The notes below the pieces were generated by a model that was not told the origin of the DNA, ran no database searches, and saw only the letters and a program-made list of their open reading frames with translations. From NCBI RefSeq assembly GCF_014199395.1, contig NZ_JACIJM010000003.1, positions 1 to 64,000 on the forward strand: a DNA stretch of 64,000 nt. Reading direction: 5' to 3'. The position numbers were made by a program, and so were the translations under genes. This document shows, piece by piece, positions 16,728 through 25,748 of the stretch (positions are counted from its first letter, which is position 1; every line of letters starts with the position of its first letter). Source of the stretch: Yoonia ponticola (GTDB lineage: Bacteria > Pseudomonadota > Alphaproteobacteria > Rhodobacterales > Rhodobacteraceae).

Positions 16728-19190
16728 ATGTCTGCGCCCAAGACGCCGTCCAATACCTTAAATGCAAAGCCAAAAGCTTTGGGGAAACCACTTGTCAGTC
16801 TGTCTGCGGCTGCTGTGTGTTTTGCCAGTGCGGCCTATGCGCAGACCAGCGCTGATTCTGGTCTTGTCGTTCTACCTACGGTTGATGTCGAGACGACCCA
16901 AGCCCCTGCCCCGCAGGTCAGCGCGCCACGCGCATCAACGACCCCGACAGTGACGGATGCCCAACGTCGCGCCCAAGCTGCCGCTGCCGCAGCGGCAGCC
17001 GCCCGTGCAGAAGCTGCCGCCGCCGAGGCCCGCGCCCAAGCCGAAGCTGCAGCAACAGCGCAACGCGCAGAGGCCGCACGCCGCGCCCAAGCCGGTGCAA
17101 ACCCTTACGCCGATCCAGATGCGCCATTGCGTGCCTCAACCATCTCGAACAGCCGCGTCCAAGGTCCATTGTTGGAAACACCGCGCACAGTGACAGTTGC
17201 GACCGAGGAATACCTAGACACCACAAACACCACGTCGATCCGCCAGTTGGCGCGGTCCACACCGGGTGTGTCGCTGGGCTTTGGTGAAGGTGGTAGTTCG
17301 TTCGGGGATAACCTTTATATTCGCGGCTTCCGTGCCAACAACGACGTCTATGTAGACGGCGTGCGCGATTCAGGTCTGGCGGTGCGCGAGACATTCAACT
17401 CCGAGCAAGTCGAGATCGTCAAAGGTCCATCCGGGTCGATCGCAGGTCGCGGGACAACTGGTGGTGCGTTGAACATCGTCACAAAACGTCCACAAGACGT
17501 TGACTTCCAACAGACAACTTTTGAATTTACCGATGCTGGCACGCTGCGCACGACGCTGGATTACAACTGGGCGCAAAGCGATCAGCTGCAATTCCGTATC
17601 AACGGCATGTTGCAAGACGGCGAAGTCGCTGGCCGCGACGATGTGTACGACGACCGCCAAGGTCTCGCGCTGGCTGCCCGTTACAAGGTGAACGACAACA
17701 TCACAGTTGATGCAGATTACAGCTACACCAAATTCGACCAGATGCCGGATTGGGGCGTGGGCTACATCACCGACCCAGACGGGCTTGGTATTTCCGAAGG
17801 CCCGATTACCGAATCCGGTGTGTCGCGCGACACGTTCTACGGCATCGACGGACGCGACTTCCAAGAGTTCGAGCAAAACACCATGAGCGCGAAAGTGACG
17901 TGGGATTTGAACGCGACGACCACGCTGACCAATACGCTGCGCGGTGTGTCATCCGTGAACGACTACATCATCACAGCGCCGAGCCGTGTGAATGATAACG
18001 GCTCAACGGATGTGGCGGATTGGACCGTCGGGACAAGCGTGAAGTCGCGCTATCAAGAAACTGACGTCTATTCCAACACCACCGAGATCGCGGGCAAAGC
18101 GGCGTTCCTTGGCTATCAGCACAGCTACGTGGCGGGTGTCATGTTGCAATCTGAGAGCCTGAAGCGCGCCAGCTATGAAGACCTGCAATCCGAGGACTTT
18201 CCCATCGGTGAAAGCGGCTGTACCCTGCCTGCGCTCAACCCCGACCCATCCCGGTGCTGGAACGGATCGTCACCCGTGCGCGGTGATTTCAGCACCGAAG
18301 TCGATGTAACAACCACCTCTGCTTACGTCACGGACCGCGTCACCCTTTCGCCACGTCTGATCTTTGATGCGGGCCTGCGGGTCGATCATTACGAGACAAC
18401 GGCTTCTGGCACTAGTCGCGGCGTAGATTTTGATCGCGAACGGTCTGACACAATGCTCAACGGGAACCTTGGGCTGACCTATAAGCTACAGGATAACTGG
18501 ACCGTTTACGGTGCTGCGGGCACGTCTACCAACCCGATGGGCCAAGAAATCGAAGCGGGCGGCGGATCTTACGGCGGTCTGGATGCCAACGGCGAACTGC
18601 TTGATCCTGAACGCAACACATCGCTTGAAATCGGGACAAAGTACGAGTTGAACGAACACCTGTTGTTCACAGCCGCCCTGTTCCAGACAACCAAACACAA
18701 TGGCATGGAAACCTTTGACGGCGTCACGGACTCGACGCTGGAATACCGGATGTCGGGCATTGAGTTGGGTGTCGCAGGTCGTGTTGCGGATAAATGGGGC
18801 CTCTACGGTGGTGCTGTGTTTATGCAGTCCGAAATCTTGGACAGCCTCGACGATACCTTGGTCGGCGAACAGATCGCGACAGTCGTGAACGAACAGTTCA
18901 ACCTGCTCGCAACATACGATTACGATGATCGTCTGATGTTGGGCGCACAGATCAACTGGGCTGGTGACGTTGACCTTGGCACAACTGCGCCAAACGGGAA
19001 CAAACTGCCGTCCTATATGACTGTTGATCTGGTGGCGTCTTATGATGTCAGCGACAACGCTGCGATCCGCTTTGGTGTGAAGAACGCATCGGACGAGACA
19101 TATTACGACACCGCCTACCGTTCCGGCGAGCCGTTCACATATGTCGCCCCCGGTCGTGAAATCTGGGCTGCCATCGACGTGAATTTCTAA
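16728..19190 (+). CDS. TonB-dependent siderophore receptor
   Basis: An 820-residue outer membrane receptor. The signal peptide ends near AAYAQT (about 38). A linker then carries an alanine-rich stretch at about 79-123 built from AEAAAAEAR-like units. The plug domain (about 150-260) has SIRQLARSTPGVSLG, the RG(F) motif IRGFRANNDVYVDG, and EIVKGPSG. The beta-barrel ends in an aromatic residue (VNF), as outer membrane assembly requires. GGAG precedes the start. The family imports ferric siderophores with energy from TonB; the complete ExbB-ExbD-TonB set lies downstream. The alanine-rich linker between signal and plug is unusual. Confidence 0.93.
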   Translation: MSAPKTPSNTLNAKPKALGKPLVSLSAAAVCFASAAYAQTSADSGLVVLPTVDVETTQAPAPQVSAPRASTTPTVTDAQRRAQAAAAAAAAARAEAAAAEARAQAEAAATAQRAEAARRAQAGANPYADPDAPLRASTISNSRVQGPLLETPRTVTVATEEYLDTTNTTSIRQLARSTPGVSLGFGEGGSSFGDNLYIRGFRANNDVYVDGVRDSGLAVRETFNSEQVEIVKGPSGSIAGRGTTGGALNIVTKRPQDVDFQQTTFEFTDAGTLRTTLDYNWAQSDQLQFRINGMLQDGEVAGRDDVYDDRQGLALAARYKVNDNITVDADYSYTKFDQMPDWGVGYITDPDGLGISEGPITESGVSRDTFYGIDGRDFQEFEQNTMSAKVTWDLNATTTLTNTLRGVSSVNDYIITAPSRVNDNGSTDVADWTVGTSVKSRYQETDVYSNTTEIAGKAAFLGYQHSYVAGVMLQSESLKRASYEDLQSEDFPIGESGCTLPALNPDPSRCWNGSSPVRGDFSTEVDVTTTSAYVTDRVTLSPRLIFDAGLRVDHYETTASGTSRGVDFDRERSDTMLNGNLGLTYKLQDNWTVYGAAGTSTNPMGQEIEAGGGSYGGLDANGELLDPERNTSLEIGTKYELNEHLLFTAALFQTTKHNGMETFDGVTDSTLEYRMSGIELGVAGRVADKWGLYGGAVFMQSEILDSLDDTLVGEQIATVVNEQFNLLATYDYDDRLMLGAQINWAGDVDLGTTAPNGNKLPSYMTVDLVASYDVSDNAAIRFGVKNASDETYYDTAYRSGEPFTYVAPGREIWAAIDVNF

Positions 19191-19212
19191 AGTTCCCAAG
19201 CCAAACATGCGC

Positions 19213-19241
19213 GCGCGGGCAGGCTTTTGGTTTGCCCGCGC
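19213..19241 (+). terminator. Strong G-C hairpin between receptor and piuC
   Basis: GCGCGGGCA (19213-19221) pairs perfectly with TGCCCGCGC (19233-19241), 22 bases after the receptor stop and 25 bases before the piuC start. No T tract follows. It may stabilise the receptor mRNA end or attenuate downstream expression. Confidence 0.5.
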
Positions 19242-19265
19242 CAATTCAATCCAAAGAGGCACATC

Positions 19266-19949
19266 ATGCTGATCACTATTCCCGACGTCTTTACCCCCGA
19301 AGAAGTCCGCACAATCCGCGACCAACTCGACACTGCCGCTTGGGACAACAGCAACAAAACGGCAGGTGTGCAAAGCGCCGAAGTCAAACATAACCAGCAA
19401 TTAGATGCCAAGGACGCAACCGCGCAGAACCTTGGTAAACTGATCCTCGAACGGCTGGGCCATACGCCGCTGTTCCTGTCGGCGGCCCTGCCCCTGAAAA
19501 TTCTGCCGCCTTTGTTTAACCGTTATGAGCAAGGCGAGACCTTTGGCCTGCACGTGGATAACGCGATCCGGTTGAACCTTTACAACGGCGAACATATCCG
19601 CACTGATCTGTCGATGACCCTGTTTTTCTCGGAACCCGAGGAATACGACGGTGGCGTGCTGGAAATCGAAGATCATTACGGCACGCAAAGCGTCAAGCTC
19701 CCCGCAGGCCACATGGTCCTCTATCCGTCCACATCGCTGCACCGCGTTACCCCTGTGACACGCGGCGCGCGGGTGTCGTCGTTCTTTTGGCTGCAAAGCA
19801 TGATCAAAGCCAACGAGCAGCGCACAACGATGTACGAGTTGGACCAAACCATTCAAACACTTGCCGCCCGCTTTGGCACCAATGACCCCGAAGTCGTGCG
19901 TCTGACCGGGATTTACCACAATCTGATCCGCACTTGGTCCGAGGTTTAA
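19266..19949 (+). CDS. piuC: Fe(II)/2-oxoglutarate-dependent dioxygenase of the PiuC/YbiX family
   Basis: The 228-residue protein has the double-stranded beta-helix iron motif: HVDNAIR (H and D ligands, about 98-100) and a distal H in [11 protein letters not shown] (about 159), with the 2-oxoglutarate-binding arginine nearby in [15 protein letters not shown] precedes the ATG. Members are repeatedly found beside siderophore receptors under iron control, but the substrate is not established. Placement between receptor and exbB is typical. Confidence 0.92.
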   Translation: MLITIPDVFTPEEVRTIRDQLDTAAWDNSNKTAGVQSAEVKHNQQLDAKDATAQNLGKLILERLGHTPLFLSAALPLKILPPLFNRYEQGETFGLHVDNAIRLNLYNGEHIRTDLSMTLFFSEPEEYDGGVLEIEDHYGTQSVKLPAGHMVLYPSTSLHRVTPVTRGARVSSFFWLQSMIKANEQRTTMYELDQTIQTLAARFGTNDPEVVRLTGIYHNLIRTWSEV

Positions 19950-19950
19950 C

Positions 19951-20775
19951 ATGACCATCCTAACCGCATCCTTTAGCCTCGTCTTTGCTGATTATCAGAC
20001 GCAAGTGACCCACTGGCTCGCCACCGCTGGCGAAGACCACATGTCCCCTGTTGGCATGTTCATGGCCGCTGACGTCATCGTCAAAACCGTGATGTTGATC
20101 CTGATTGTAGCGTCGGTTCTGGTATGGGCGATTTTTGCGGCGCGGCTGATCCTGCTGATCGCGGCGCGTATCCGGCTACGGCGTAACTACCGCGTGCTGG
20201 ACCGCGCGGGCCATCTGGACCGCAATGGCCCGTTTCGCAAAGGCGGCGGTGTCGTAGGGGCAATGGTTCGCGTGGCCATGAGCGAGATCACAGCGTCGCA
20301 AGGGGCCGATCGCGCGGGCATAAAAGAGCGCACCGACAGCGCCTTGTCGCGGATTGAAGCAGGCGCAGGACGCGGGATGCAACGCGGCACCGCACTGCTG
20401 GCGATCACCGGATCATCCGCGCCGTTCATCGGATTGTTCGGCACCGTGTGGGGCATCATGAACAGCTTTGTGTCGATTGCCGAAACCAACACGACAAACC
20501 TTGCCGTCGTGGCCCCCGGTATCGCAGAAGCATTGTTGGCCACGGCGATGGGACTTGTTGCGGCGATCCCTGCTGTGATTTTCTTTAACCTGCTGGCACG
20601 GTTCAACGGGGCGTATAAAGCAATGCTCGCTGACGCCTCCGCGCTGGTCAGTCGGCACCTGTCGCGTGATCTGGACCTTGCGGCAATGACACCGCAGGCT
20701 GAACCAGAGGCCGCCATTGCGGTGGACACCCCAGCCCCAGTGGTCGCAACTCCAGCGCTACAGGCGGCAGAATAA
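19951..20775 (+). CDS. exbB: TonB-system proton channel protein ExbB
   Basis: A 274-residue inner membrane protein of the MotA/TolQ/ExbB family. It has a membrane segment near 42-70, and two more around 150-172 and 190-215 within the conserved ITGSSAPFIGLFGTVWGIM and AEALLATAMGLVAAIPAV regions. With ExbD it makes the proton channel that energises TonB. The start is one base after the piuC stop; the end overlaps exbD by one base. Confidence 0.94.
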   Translation: MTILTASFSLVFADYQTQVTHWLATAGEDHMSPVGMFMAADVIVKTVMLILIVASVLVWAIFAARLILLIAARIRLRRNYRVLDRAGHLDRNGPFRKGGGVVGAMVRVAMSEITASQGADRAGIKERTDSALSRIEAGAGRGMQRGTALLAITGSSAPFIGLFGTVWGIMNSFVSIAETNTTNLAVVAPGIAEALLATAMGLVAAIPAVIFFNLLARFNGAYKAMLADASALVSRHLSRDLDLAAMTPQAEPEAAIAVDTPAPVVATPALQAAE

Positions 20776-21227
20776 TGGGCGCACGATTAGGTATCGGTGA
20801 CGACGACGATCTCACGGAAACATCCGAGATCAATGTCACGCCATTCATCGACGTGATGCTGGTGCTGTTGATCATCTTCATGGTCGCAGCCCCCTTATCG
20901 ACCGTGGATATTCCAGTTGAATTGCCCGTCGCCACAGCAGAAGCACCCGTGCGCCCGTCTGAACCGGTGTTCGTGACCATCAAAGAAGACCTGTCCATCG
21001 TTGCTGGCGAAAACACTGTGACGCTAGAGACGTTGAACTTTGAAATCGGCATTCTGACGGGATTGAACCGCGACGAACGTATTTACCTGCGGGCGGATAA
21101 ATCGGCACCTTACGGCGAAGTTGTGAATGTTATGAACACGTTGCAGCGCGAAGGTTATGTGAAAATCGGGCTTGTCGGATTGGACGAATCCGCAGCACCA
21201 CCTGAAGAAGACACAACCGCCCCATGA
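20775..21227 (+). CDS. exbD: TonB-system protein ExbD
   Basis: The 150-residue protein has a single N-terminal membrane helix carrying the essential aspartate in FIDVMLVLLIIFM (about 25-37) and a periplasmic C-terminal domain with YLRADKSAPYGEVV. It pairs with ExbB. Its stop overlaps the tonB start by four bases. Confidence 0.95.
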   Translation: MGARLGIGDDDDLTETSEINVTPFIDVMLVLLIIFMVAAPLSTVDIPVELPVATAEAPVRPSEPVFVTIKEDLSIVAGENTVTLETLNFEIGILTGLNRDERIYLRADKSAPYGEVVNVMNTLQREGYVKIGLVGLDESAAPPEEDTTAP

Positions 21228-22078
21228 GCCTCGTTTACACATCTCGCCAAGGGTTTGCGCCACTGGTCGCACTGGCGATTGGCGGCAGTCTAGCGCTTCA
21301 TGTGTGGGGGCCTGCTATGATCGTTAAGCGGTATGAAACGCCAGAGATGGTGCCGCAACCGCAAGACGATCTGGGCATCCAAGGTGCGATCATGTTTGAC
21401 CTGTCCGACGTGATCGCTGCCCCCTCTGAAACCTCTGAAGACAGCATCGCGGTCACGGAATCCGTCGCGGCCCCCACGGTCACGGAATCGCCCGAGTATG
21501 TCGATCCGGCGAAAGCAACCGACGCACCGATCTTGCAGCAGATCCCTTACGCGGTTGAGGACGACAGCCTGAAATTCGCCGTCGCAGCCCCCGAGACAGA
21601 GACTGAAACCGACGCTGCCGCCACCGATCTGGCGCAAGAATACGACGAGGAAATGATAGACAAGCCCAGCTCGGCAGGTGCGGACGACGTGGTCGAAACA
21701 ATCGCTGCGCAGTCCGGCGTCGCCTCGGATGCCACCGCCGATCAGGTCCAAGCCGAAGACGAAGGCATTTCAGCAGAGCAAATGGCCGAAGTCACCGAAT
21801 GGCAGAAAAGCATCGTGCTGCGCATCGCCCACGCCAAAACCTACCCCTCCGAGGCGCGGCGCGACGGTATCGAAGGCGAAGTGCGCGTGGCCTTTGAAAT
21901 GGACCGCTACGGCGCAATCATATCGCGGCGGATCGAGACGTCTTCGGGTCACGAAATCCTAGACAATGCAGCGCTGCAAGTCCTTGATGAAATCGGCAAA
22001 ATGCCCACGCCACCCAACCATCTGGGCGGCGACATATTTGCAATGCTGATCCCGTTTAACTTTGCGATTAAAAGATAG
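21224..22078 (+). CDS. tonB: Energy transducer TonB
   Basis: The 284-residue protein has an N-terminal membrane anchor (about 10-30) and a long acidic, Glu/Thr/Ala-rich periplasmic spacer instead of the usual Pro-Lys repeats. The C-terminal TonB domain (about 205-284) contains YPSEARRDGIEGEVRV and the final beta strand FNFAIKR. It closes the operon started by the siderophore receptor. The acidic spacer may simply be a lineage variant. Confidence 0.9.
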   Translation: MSLVYTSRQGFAPLVALAIGGSLALHVWGPAMIVKRYETPEMVPQPQDDLGIQGAIMFDLSDVIAAPSETSEDSIAVTESVAAPTVTESPEYVDPAKATDAPILQQIPYAVEDDSLKFAVAAPETETETDAAATDLAQEYDEEMIDKPSSAGADDVVETIAAQSGVASDATADQVQAEDEGISAEQMAEVTEWQKSIVLRIAHAKTYPSEARRDGIEGEVRVAFEMDRYGAIISRRIETSSGHEILDNAALQVLDEIGKMPTPPNHLGGDIFAMLIPFNFAIKR

Positions 22079-22489
22079 GTTGAAGTTTTTGAACGGCGGC
22101 GACCTAGGACCGCAGCAGTTGACCCTGTTCGGTCATAGCTACGTCAGCCTTACTGCACCCACATATATCGCTTGCTATTTGCAGTTCTGCTCTGTAATTA
22201 TGCATCTTCGCAATCAAACAGAATTGCGCCTAAAACGCTAAAAATTGCTCAATTTAGCGTATCTTGCCTACCTACCACACCATTTAATTGTCTTCTTTAG
22301 CCGCCGACTGGGTGCTTGTTCTCAGTTCACGCCGCTCTCTTCATTTTTGCTAGTTTGAATTGTCGAACGACATATGTGACGGCGTATTTTCAGGCCGTTT
22401 TTTCGAAATCGATTTGTGCCCTCTCGATGTTCACGCGCGTGTCTCGCACGTGGAGATATCATGGGCGTGGCGGCTTTGCGTCCAAGGGC
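22079..22489. other. Intergenic region of about 410 bases with a dyad
   Basis: No gene is recognised except the tiny open frame at 22461-22493. An AT-rich dyad is present: ACGCTAAA (22235-22242) and TTTAGCGT (22253-22260), extendable inward with a two-base bulge. It may belong to the promoter of the aminotransferase cluster or to tonB termination. Confidence 0.45.
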
Positions 22490-22493
22490 ATGA
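22461..22493 (+). CDS. Possible ten-residue leader peptide coupled to the aminotransferase gene
   Basis: ATG at 22461 has GGAG five bases upstream and encodes MGVAALRPRA. Its TGA overlaps the ATG of the aminotransferase (ATGA). The aminotransferase itself has AAGGG only one base before its start, too close to work well, so coupling through this short frame is plausible. This is too short to rest on coding statistics. Confidence 0.35.
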   Translation: MGVAALRPRA

Positions 22494-23704
22494 GGTCGAA
22501 AAAGATTGACCCTATTTTGGACAAATACCTGCTTTTCACGCCAGGTCCTGTGAACGTGGCTGCTTCGTTACGGCACGCAATCGGCAAAGAAGATATCTGC
22601 CACCGCGAGCCTGACTTTGACAATCTGTTGACGAGCATCGAACAAAAGTTGCTGACGCTGTTCGAGATCAAAAAGCGCAATCGTTACCGCGCTGTTGTCA
22701 TCACCGGTTCGGGGACCGCTGCGAACGAAGCGATTTTGTCGTCGGTTGTCGGGAACGGCTCGATTTTGATCCTGTCGAATGGCGAATTTGGCGAGCGTCT
22801 GCACAAGACGTCGGTTATTCACAACAAGCGTACCCATCTGCTACAGCAGCCTTGGGGGATGCCTTTTGATACTGATCAGATCGCAACGTATCTCGCCGCC
22901 CATAAGATCGATGTGATCGCGATGGTGCATCATGAGACGTGCTCTGGAATGCTGAACCCGCTTGCGGTGATCGGTGGGTTGGCAAGGGCGCATGGCGCGA
23001 TCTTTGTGGTCGATGGTGTGAGTTCTGTTGGTGCCGAAGTCATTGATATGGCGGGTTGTAACATCGCGTTTTGTTCGAGCTCCAGCTCCAAGGCAATCGG
23101 GTCTTATCCGGGGTTGTCGTTTGTCATTGGGCGCAAAAAGCAGTTCAAAAAGCTGAAGTTTCATGTCGCCAAAACGACGTATCTGAACCTTGCGACGTTT
23201 TATGGTTTTCTGAAACAACATGGCCAAACACCGAATACACCCGCTGTGCCGTTGTTTTTCGCCTTGGAACAGGCGCTTACCAATATTCTGACCGAGGGCG
23301 TCGCAAACCGTTTTGCACGGATACGCGCGCGCGCTGACCAGTTGCGCTTAGGGATGCGAAAACTGAACCTCGAATTCGTTTTGGACGAAGCAACCATGTG
23401 CACGATCCTGACCACAGTAAAGGTGCCGCCGTCGATTTCGGTCCGCGATCTGCGCGACAGATTGCGCGAGAAATCGATCATCATTTACGAAGGCAAAGGC
23501 TGCTTTGCAGGCAAGGTGTTTCAAGTCGGCAATATCGGCGAGTTGTCTGATCGTGACATCCAGTTCTTCCTCAGCACGCTGCGCGACGTCTTACTCAAAT
23601 TGCAGGCAGAGGCGGCCGATGTTGTGGCCCCAATCCGCACCAAGGCTGTCATTCCATCAATCGTGGCACGCGCAATGCCAACACGCGCAAAGGTACGGTC
23701 ATGA
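22490..23704 (+). CDS. PLP aminotransferase, class V (2-aminoethylphosphonate transaminase/PhnW-like)
   Basis: About 404 residues of class V aminotransferase. It opens with the LFTPGPVNV motif (about 14-22) typical of PhnW and alanine-glyoxylate transaminases, has GSGTAANEA for cofactor phosphate binding, VDGVSSVGAE before the PLP site, and the PLP lysine in SSSSKAIGSYPG. The PhnW family interconverts phosphonoacetaldehyde and 2-aminoethylphosphonate. It overlaps the CDP-alcohol transferase gene by four bases and lies in line with a nucleotidyltransferase. That neighbourhood suggests biosynthesis of an aminated head group rather than phosphonate breakdown. No pepM or ppd gene is in the window, so the substrate remains open. 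Confidence 0.8.
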   Translation: MRSKKIDPILDKYLLFTPGPVNVAASLRHAIGKEDICHREPDFDNLLTSIEQKLLTLFEIKKRNRYRAVVITGSGTAANEAILSSVVGNGSILILSNGEFGERLHKTSVIHNKRTHLLQQPWGMPFDTDQIATYLAAHKIDVIAMVHHETCSGMLNPLAVIGGLARAHGAIFVVDGVSSVGAEVIDMAGCNIAFCSSSSSKAIGSYPGLSFVIGRKKQFKKLKFHVAKTTYLNLATFYGFLKQHGQTPNTPAVPLFFALEQALTNILTEGVANRFARIRARADQLRLGMRKLNLEFVLDEATMCTILTTVKVPPSISVRDLRDRLREKSIIIYEGKGCFAGKVFQVGNIGELSDRDIQFFLSTLRDVLLKLQAEAADVVAPIRTKAVIPSIVARAMPTRAKVRS

Positions 23705-24468
23705 CAGGCAAAATCACACAGCTTTGGGCTACAAAAACCAAAGATGACGAATGGTGGTCATCGTTTGTGACAGCACCGCTTGGGATTGTAGCGAACGTGT
23801 GGGCCGTTGATATTCCCGCAATCACACCGAACCGGATCACCGCCGCGTCATTTGCGGTCGCTGTGGTTGCGACCCTGTGCATTTTGATCGGCGGTATTGG
23901 GTGGTTTATTGCGGCGGCTATACTGATCCATCTCAGTCACATCCTTGATTGTATGGACGGCCAGATGGCGCGTTATCGCAAGGTATCTTCGCCTGTGGGC
24001 AGCTACTTTGACCGCCTTACGGATCAGGTTCAGGTGACGCTATGGTTTGGTGCGGCGGGATATGCGGCCTATGCGCAAACACTAAGCGTCGTGCCTGTGT
24101 TCCTCGCCCTGGTCGGTATCTCGTTTTATGGGCTGCGCGGATATGTGAAGTACATTGCGTTAGAGATCGAAACAGCCCTTGATCCTGAATATCCCGCAAA
24201 GATGGCATTGCGCAAAAAGCGGGACCCTGTGGCCGGATTAGGCTTTGGCCTCACAGCCAATGTGAAATGGTTCATCAAAGAACAGGCCAAGGTGCTGGAC
24301 TGTGACGAGGGTGTGTTCATCTTTATGTTGTCAGTGGCGCTGATCTTTGACCAATTGACCCCCATGCTGTGGATTTTCGCAGCAAGTCAGCTGTATTGGG
24401 GCACCCTGAAAGCGTGGCAGCGCGGTATGAATATCGATGCAAACCAAAAGCTTGCGATCCAAAAGTAA
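23701..24468 (+). CDS. CDP-alcohol phosphatidyltransferase family protein
   Basis: The 255-residue integral membrane enzyme carries the diagnostic motif D-x2-DG-x2-AR-x8-G-x3-D-x3-D, seen as DCMDGQMAR followed by GSYFDRLTDQ (about 80-106). The family moves a phospho-alcohol from a CDP carrier to a lipid or other acceptor. Hydrophobic segments flank the motif. It sits between the aminotransferase (four-base overlap) and the nucleotidyltransferase (35-base gap), so the three probably form one operon making and transferring a CDP-activated head group. Confidence 0.88.
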   Translation: MTGKITQLWATKTKDDEWWSSFVTAPLGIVANVWAVDIPAITPNRITAASFAVAVVATLCILIGGIGWFIAAAILIHLSHILDCMDGQMARYRKVSSPVGSYFDRLTDQVQVTLWFGAAGYAAYAQTLSVVPVFLALVGISFYGLRGYVKYIALEIETALDPEYPAKMALRKKRDPVAGLGFGLTANVKWFIKEQAKVLDCDEGVFIFMLSVALIFDQLTPMLWIFAASQLYWGTLKAWQRGMNIDANQKLAIQK

Positions 24469-24503
24469 CTTTTCGAAACGCTGATCAAGTCAGGACGAGA
24501 CCT

Positions 24504-25325
24504 ATGAAATACGACAACAATCGCCCACCTATGGCCGTTATTCTGGCCGCTGGCATCGGATCGCGCCTCAGCCCGTTAACGGACAAAAGCGCCAAGTGCC
24601 TTTTGTCCGTCGGTGGCTCTGTCATTCTAGAGCGGATGATCCGCAATTGCCTTAGCTGTGGCATGTCCCAATTTGTGCTGGTGCTGGGCCACCGTGCCGA
24701 AGAGATCAAACAGTTCGTCGACAAGACGTTTCGCGGCATCCGCGTCACCTATGTAATCAATGACCGATATCGCGATACCAACACAGGCTATTCGCTGATG
24801 CTTGCCTCATCTGTTGTGGGCAATGCCGAGTTCATCAAATTTGACGCTGATGTCGTGTTTGACACCAAGATTTTACGCGGCTTGGTTGATAGCGCTTTGC
24901 CGAACGTGCTGTGCATTGACCGCAATATCGCACTGGCTGATGAAGAGGTGAAGGTAATCGCAGACGAGCAACTGCGCGTCAGCGAGATTGGCAAATCGGT
25001 CGACCCTGAAACCGCACTCGGTGAATCCATTGGTATCGAGAAAATCAGCGCGGTCACGGGGCCACTGCTGTTTGCCGAGCTGAAGGAAATGATGGAAAGC
25101 CCTGCCCACGCACAGGACTATTACGAGGCCGCCTATGCGCGGTTGGTTGATAAAGGGTTACCGTTTCACGCGCTGGACATCACAGGCTTGAAATGGACCG
25201 AGATCGACACCGTCGAAGATTTTGCGGCCGCCAATGCGAAGTTTGGATCACCCGTCATGACCGTATCGCGCGGACAACAACGGGCGATGGACGAGGCAGA
25301 CGCGAACGCACAGCGCCGCAAGTAG
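24504..25325 (+). CDS. Sugar-phosphate-type nucleotidyltransferase (LicC/PntC-like)
   Basis: The 273-residue protein starts at 24504 after AGGACGAG; a longer in-frame version overlaps the previous gene. The nucleotide-binding signature is AAGIGSRLSPLTDKSAKCLL (about 13-32), and the metal-binding segment is FDADVVFD (about 113-120). Relatives activate phosphocholine, aminoethylphosphonate or sugar phosphates with CTP or another NTP. Next to a CDP-alcohol transferase, cytidylyl transfer is the most economical prediction. Its exact substrate is not readable from these motifs. Confidence 0.82.
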   Translation: MKYDNNRPPMAVILAAGIGSRLSPLTDKSAKCLLSVGGSVILERMIRNCLSCGMSQFVLVLGHRAEEIKQFVDKTFRGIRVTYVINDRYRDTNTGYSLMLASSVVGNAEFIKFDADVVFDTKILRGLVDSALPNVLCIDRNIALADEEVKVIADEQLRVSEIGKSVDPETALGESIGIEKISAVTGPLLFAELKEMMESPAHAQDYYEAAYARLVDKGLPFHALDITGLKWTEIDTVEDFAAANAKFGSPVMTVSRGQQRAMDEADANAQRRK

Positions 25326-25430
25326 GCACATACACCCATTCATTCCGCGTCTTTGACGGACGCGCGATGCATACCGCAGCCTCTCTTTGCCGAAACGGCA
25401 ACGGATCGCTGCATTTTGGAAGGACAGACA

Positions 25431-25559
25431 ATGGCCAAAGGTAAGAACAGCAACAAAGAGTCCAAGAAACCGAAGCAAGAAAAGCCGAAAGTCTCTGCGA
25501 CGGCGAATTCTAATGCTGGAAAACCCCCGATCTCTATCGCGGGTAAAAAGGTAAAATAA
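25431..25559 (+). CDS. Small lysine-rich protein (42 residues) of unknown function
   Basis: The protein starts MAKGKNSNKESKKPKQEK and ends with SIAGKKVK, so it is strongly basic and probably unstructured. The start is set by GGAAGGA seven to eight bases upstream. I believe similar short MAKG...KPK proteins occur in other alphaproteobacteria, without a known function. Nucleic-acid binding is a guess from composition. Confidence 0.65.
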   Translation: MAKGKNSNKESKKPKQEKPKVSATANSNAGKPPISIAGKKVK

Positions 25560-25635
25560 GCGCGTGCGATTGACCGGATTTGTGCTGTTAATCAGCAGTT
25601 AGCCGAGGTGGTCAATCAGCGTAGCTATATCGAAG

Positions 25636-25667
25636 GCATTGGTACTCAAATGTGAGAGTGCCAATGC
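25636..25667. terminator. Twelve-base-pair stem-loop between convergent genes
   Basis: GCATTGGTACTC (25636-25647) pairs with GAGTGCCAATGC (25656-25667) with one G-U pair and an eight-base loop. It lies between the small basic gene and the convergent VWA gene, and could serve either strand. No T tract follows on the plus strand. Confidence 0.5.
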
Positions 25668-25748
25668 GCTATGGCTTAGGTCTCGAATTGATTGATCCGA
25701 TGGCAAAACTTCGCAGGGGGTTAACACCCTGCCCCGTGATTTTTCGGT

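Noticed and set aside
18486-19400. Long open frame antisense to the TonB receptor 3' end
   Set aside because: The plus-strand receptor and PiuC are certain; the antisense product has no recognisable motifs.
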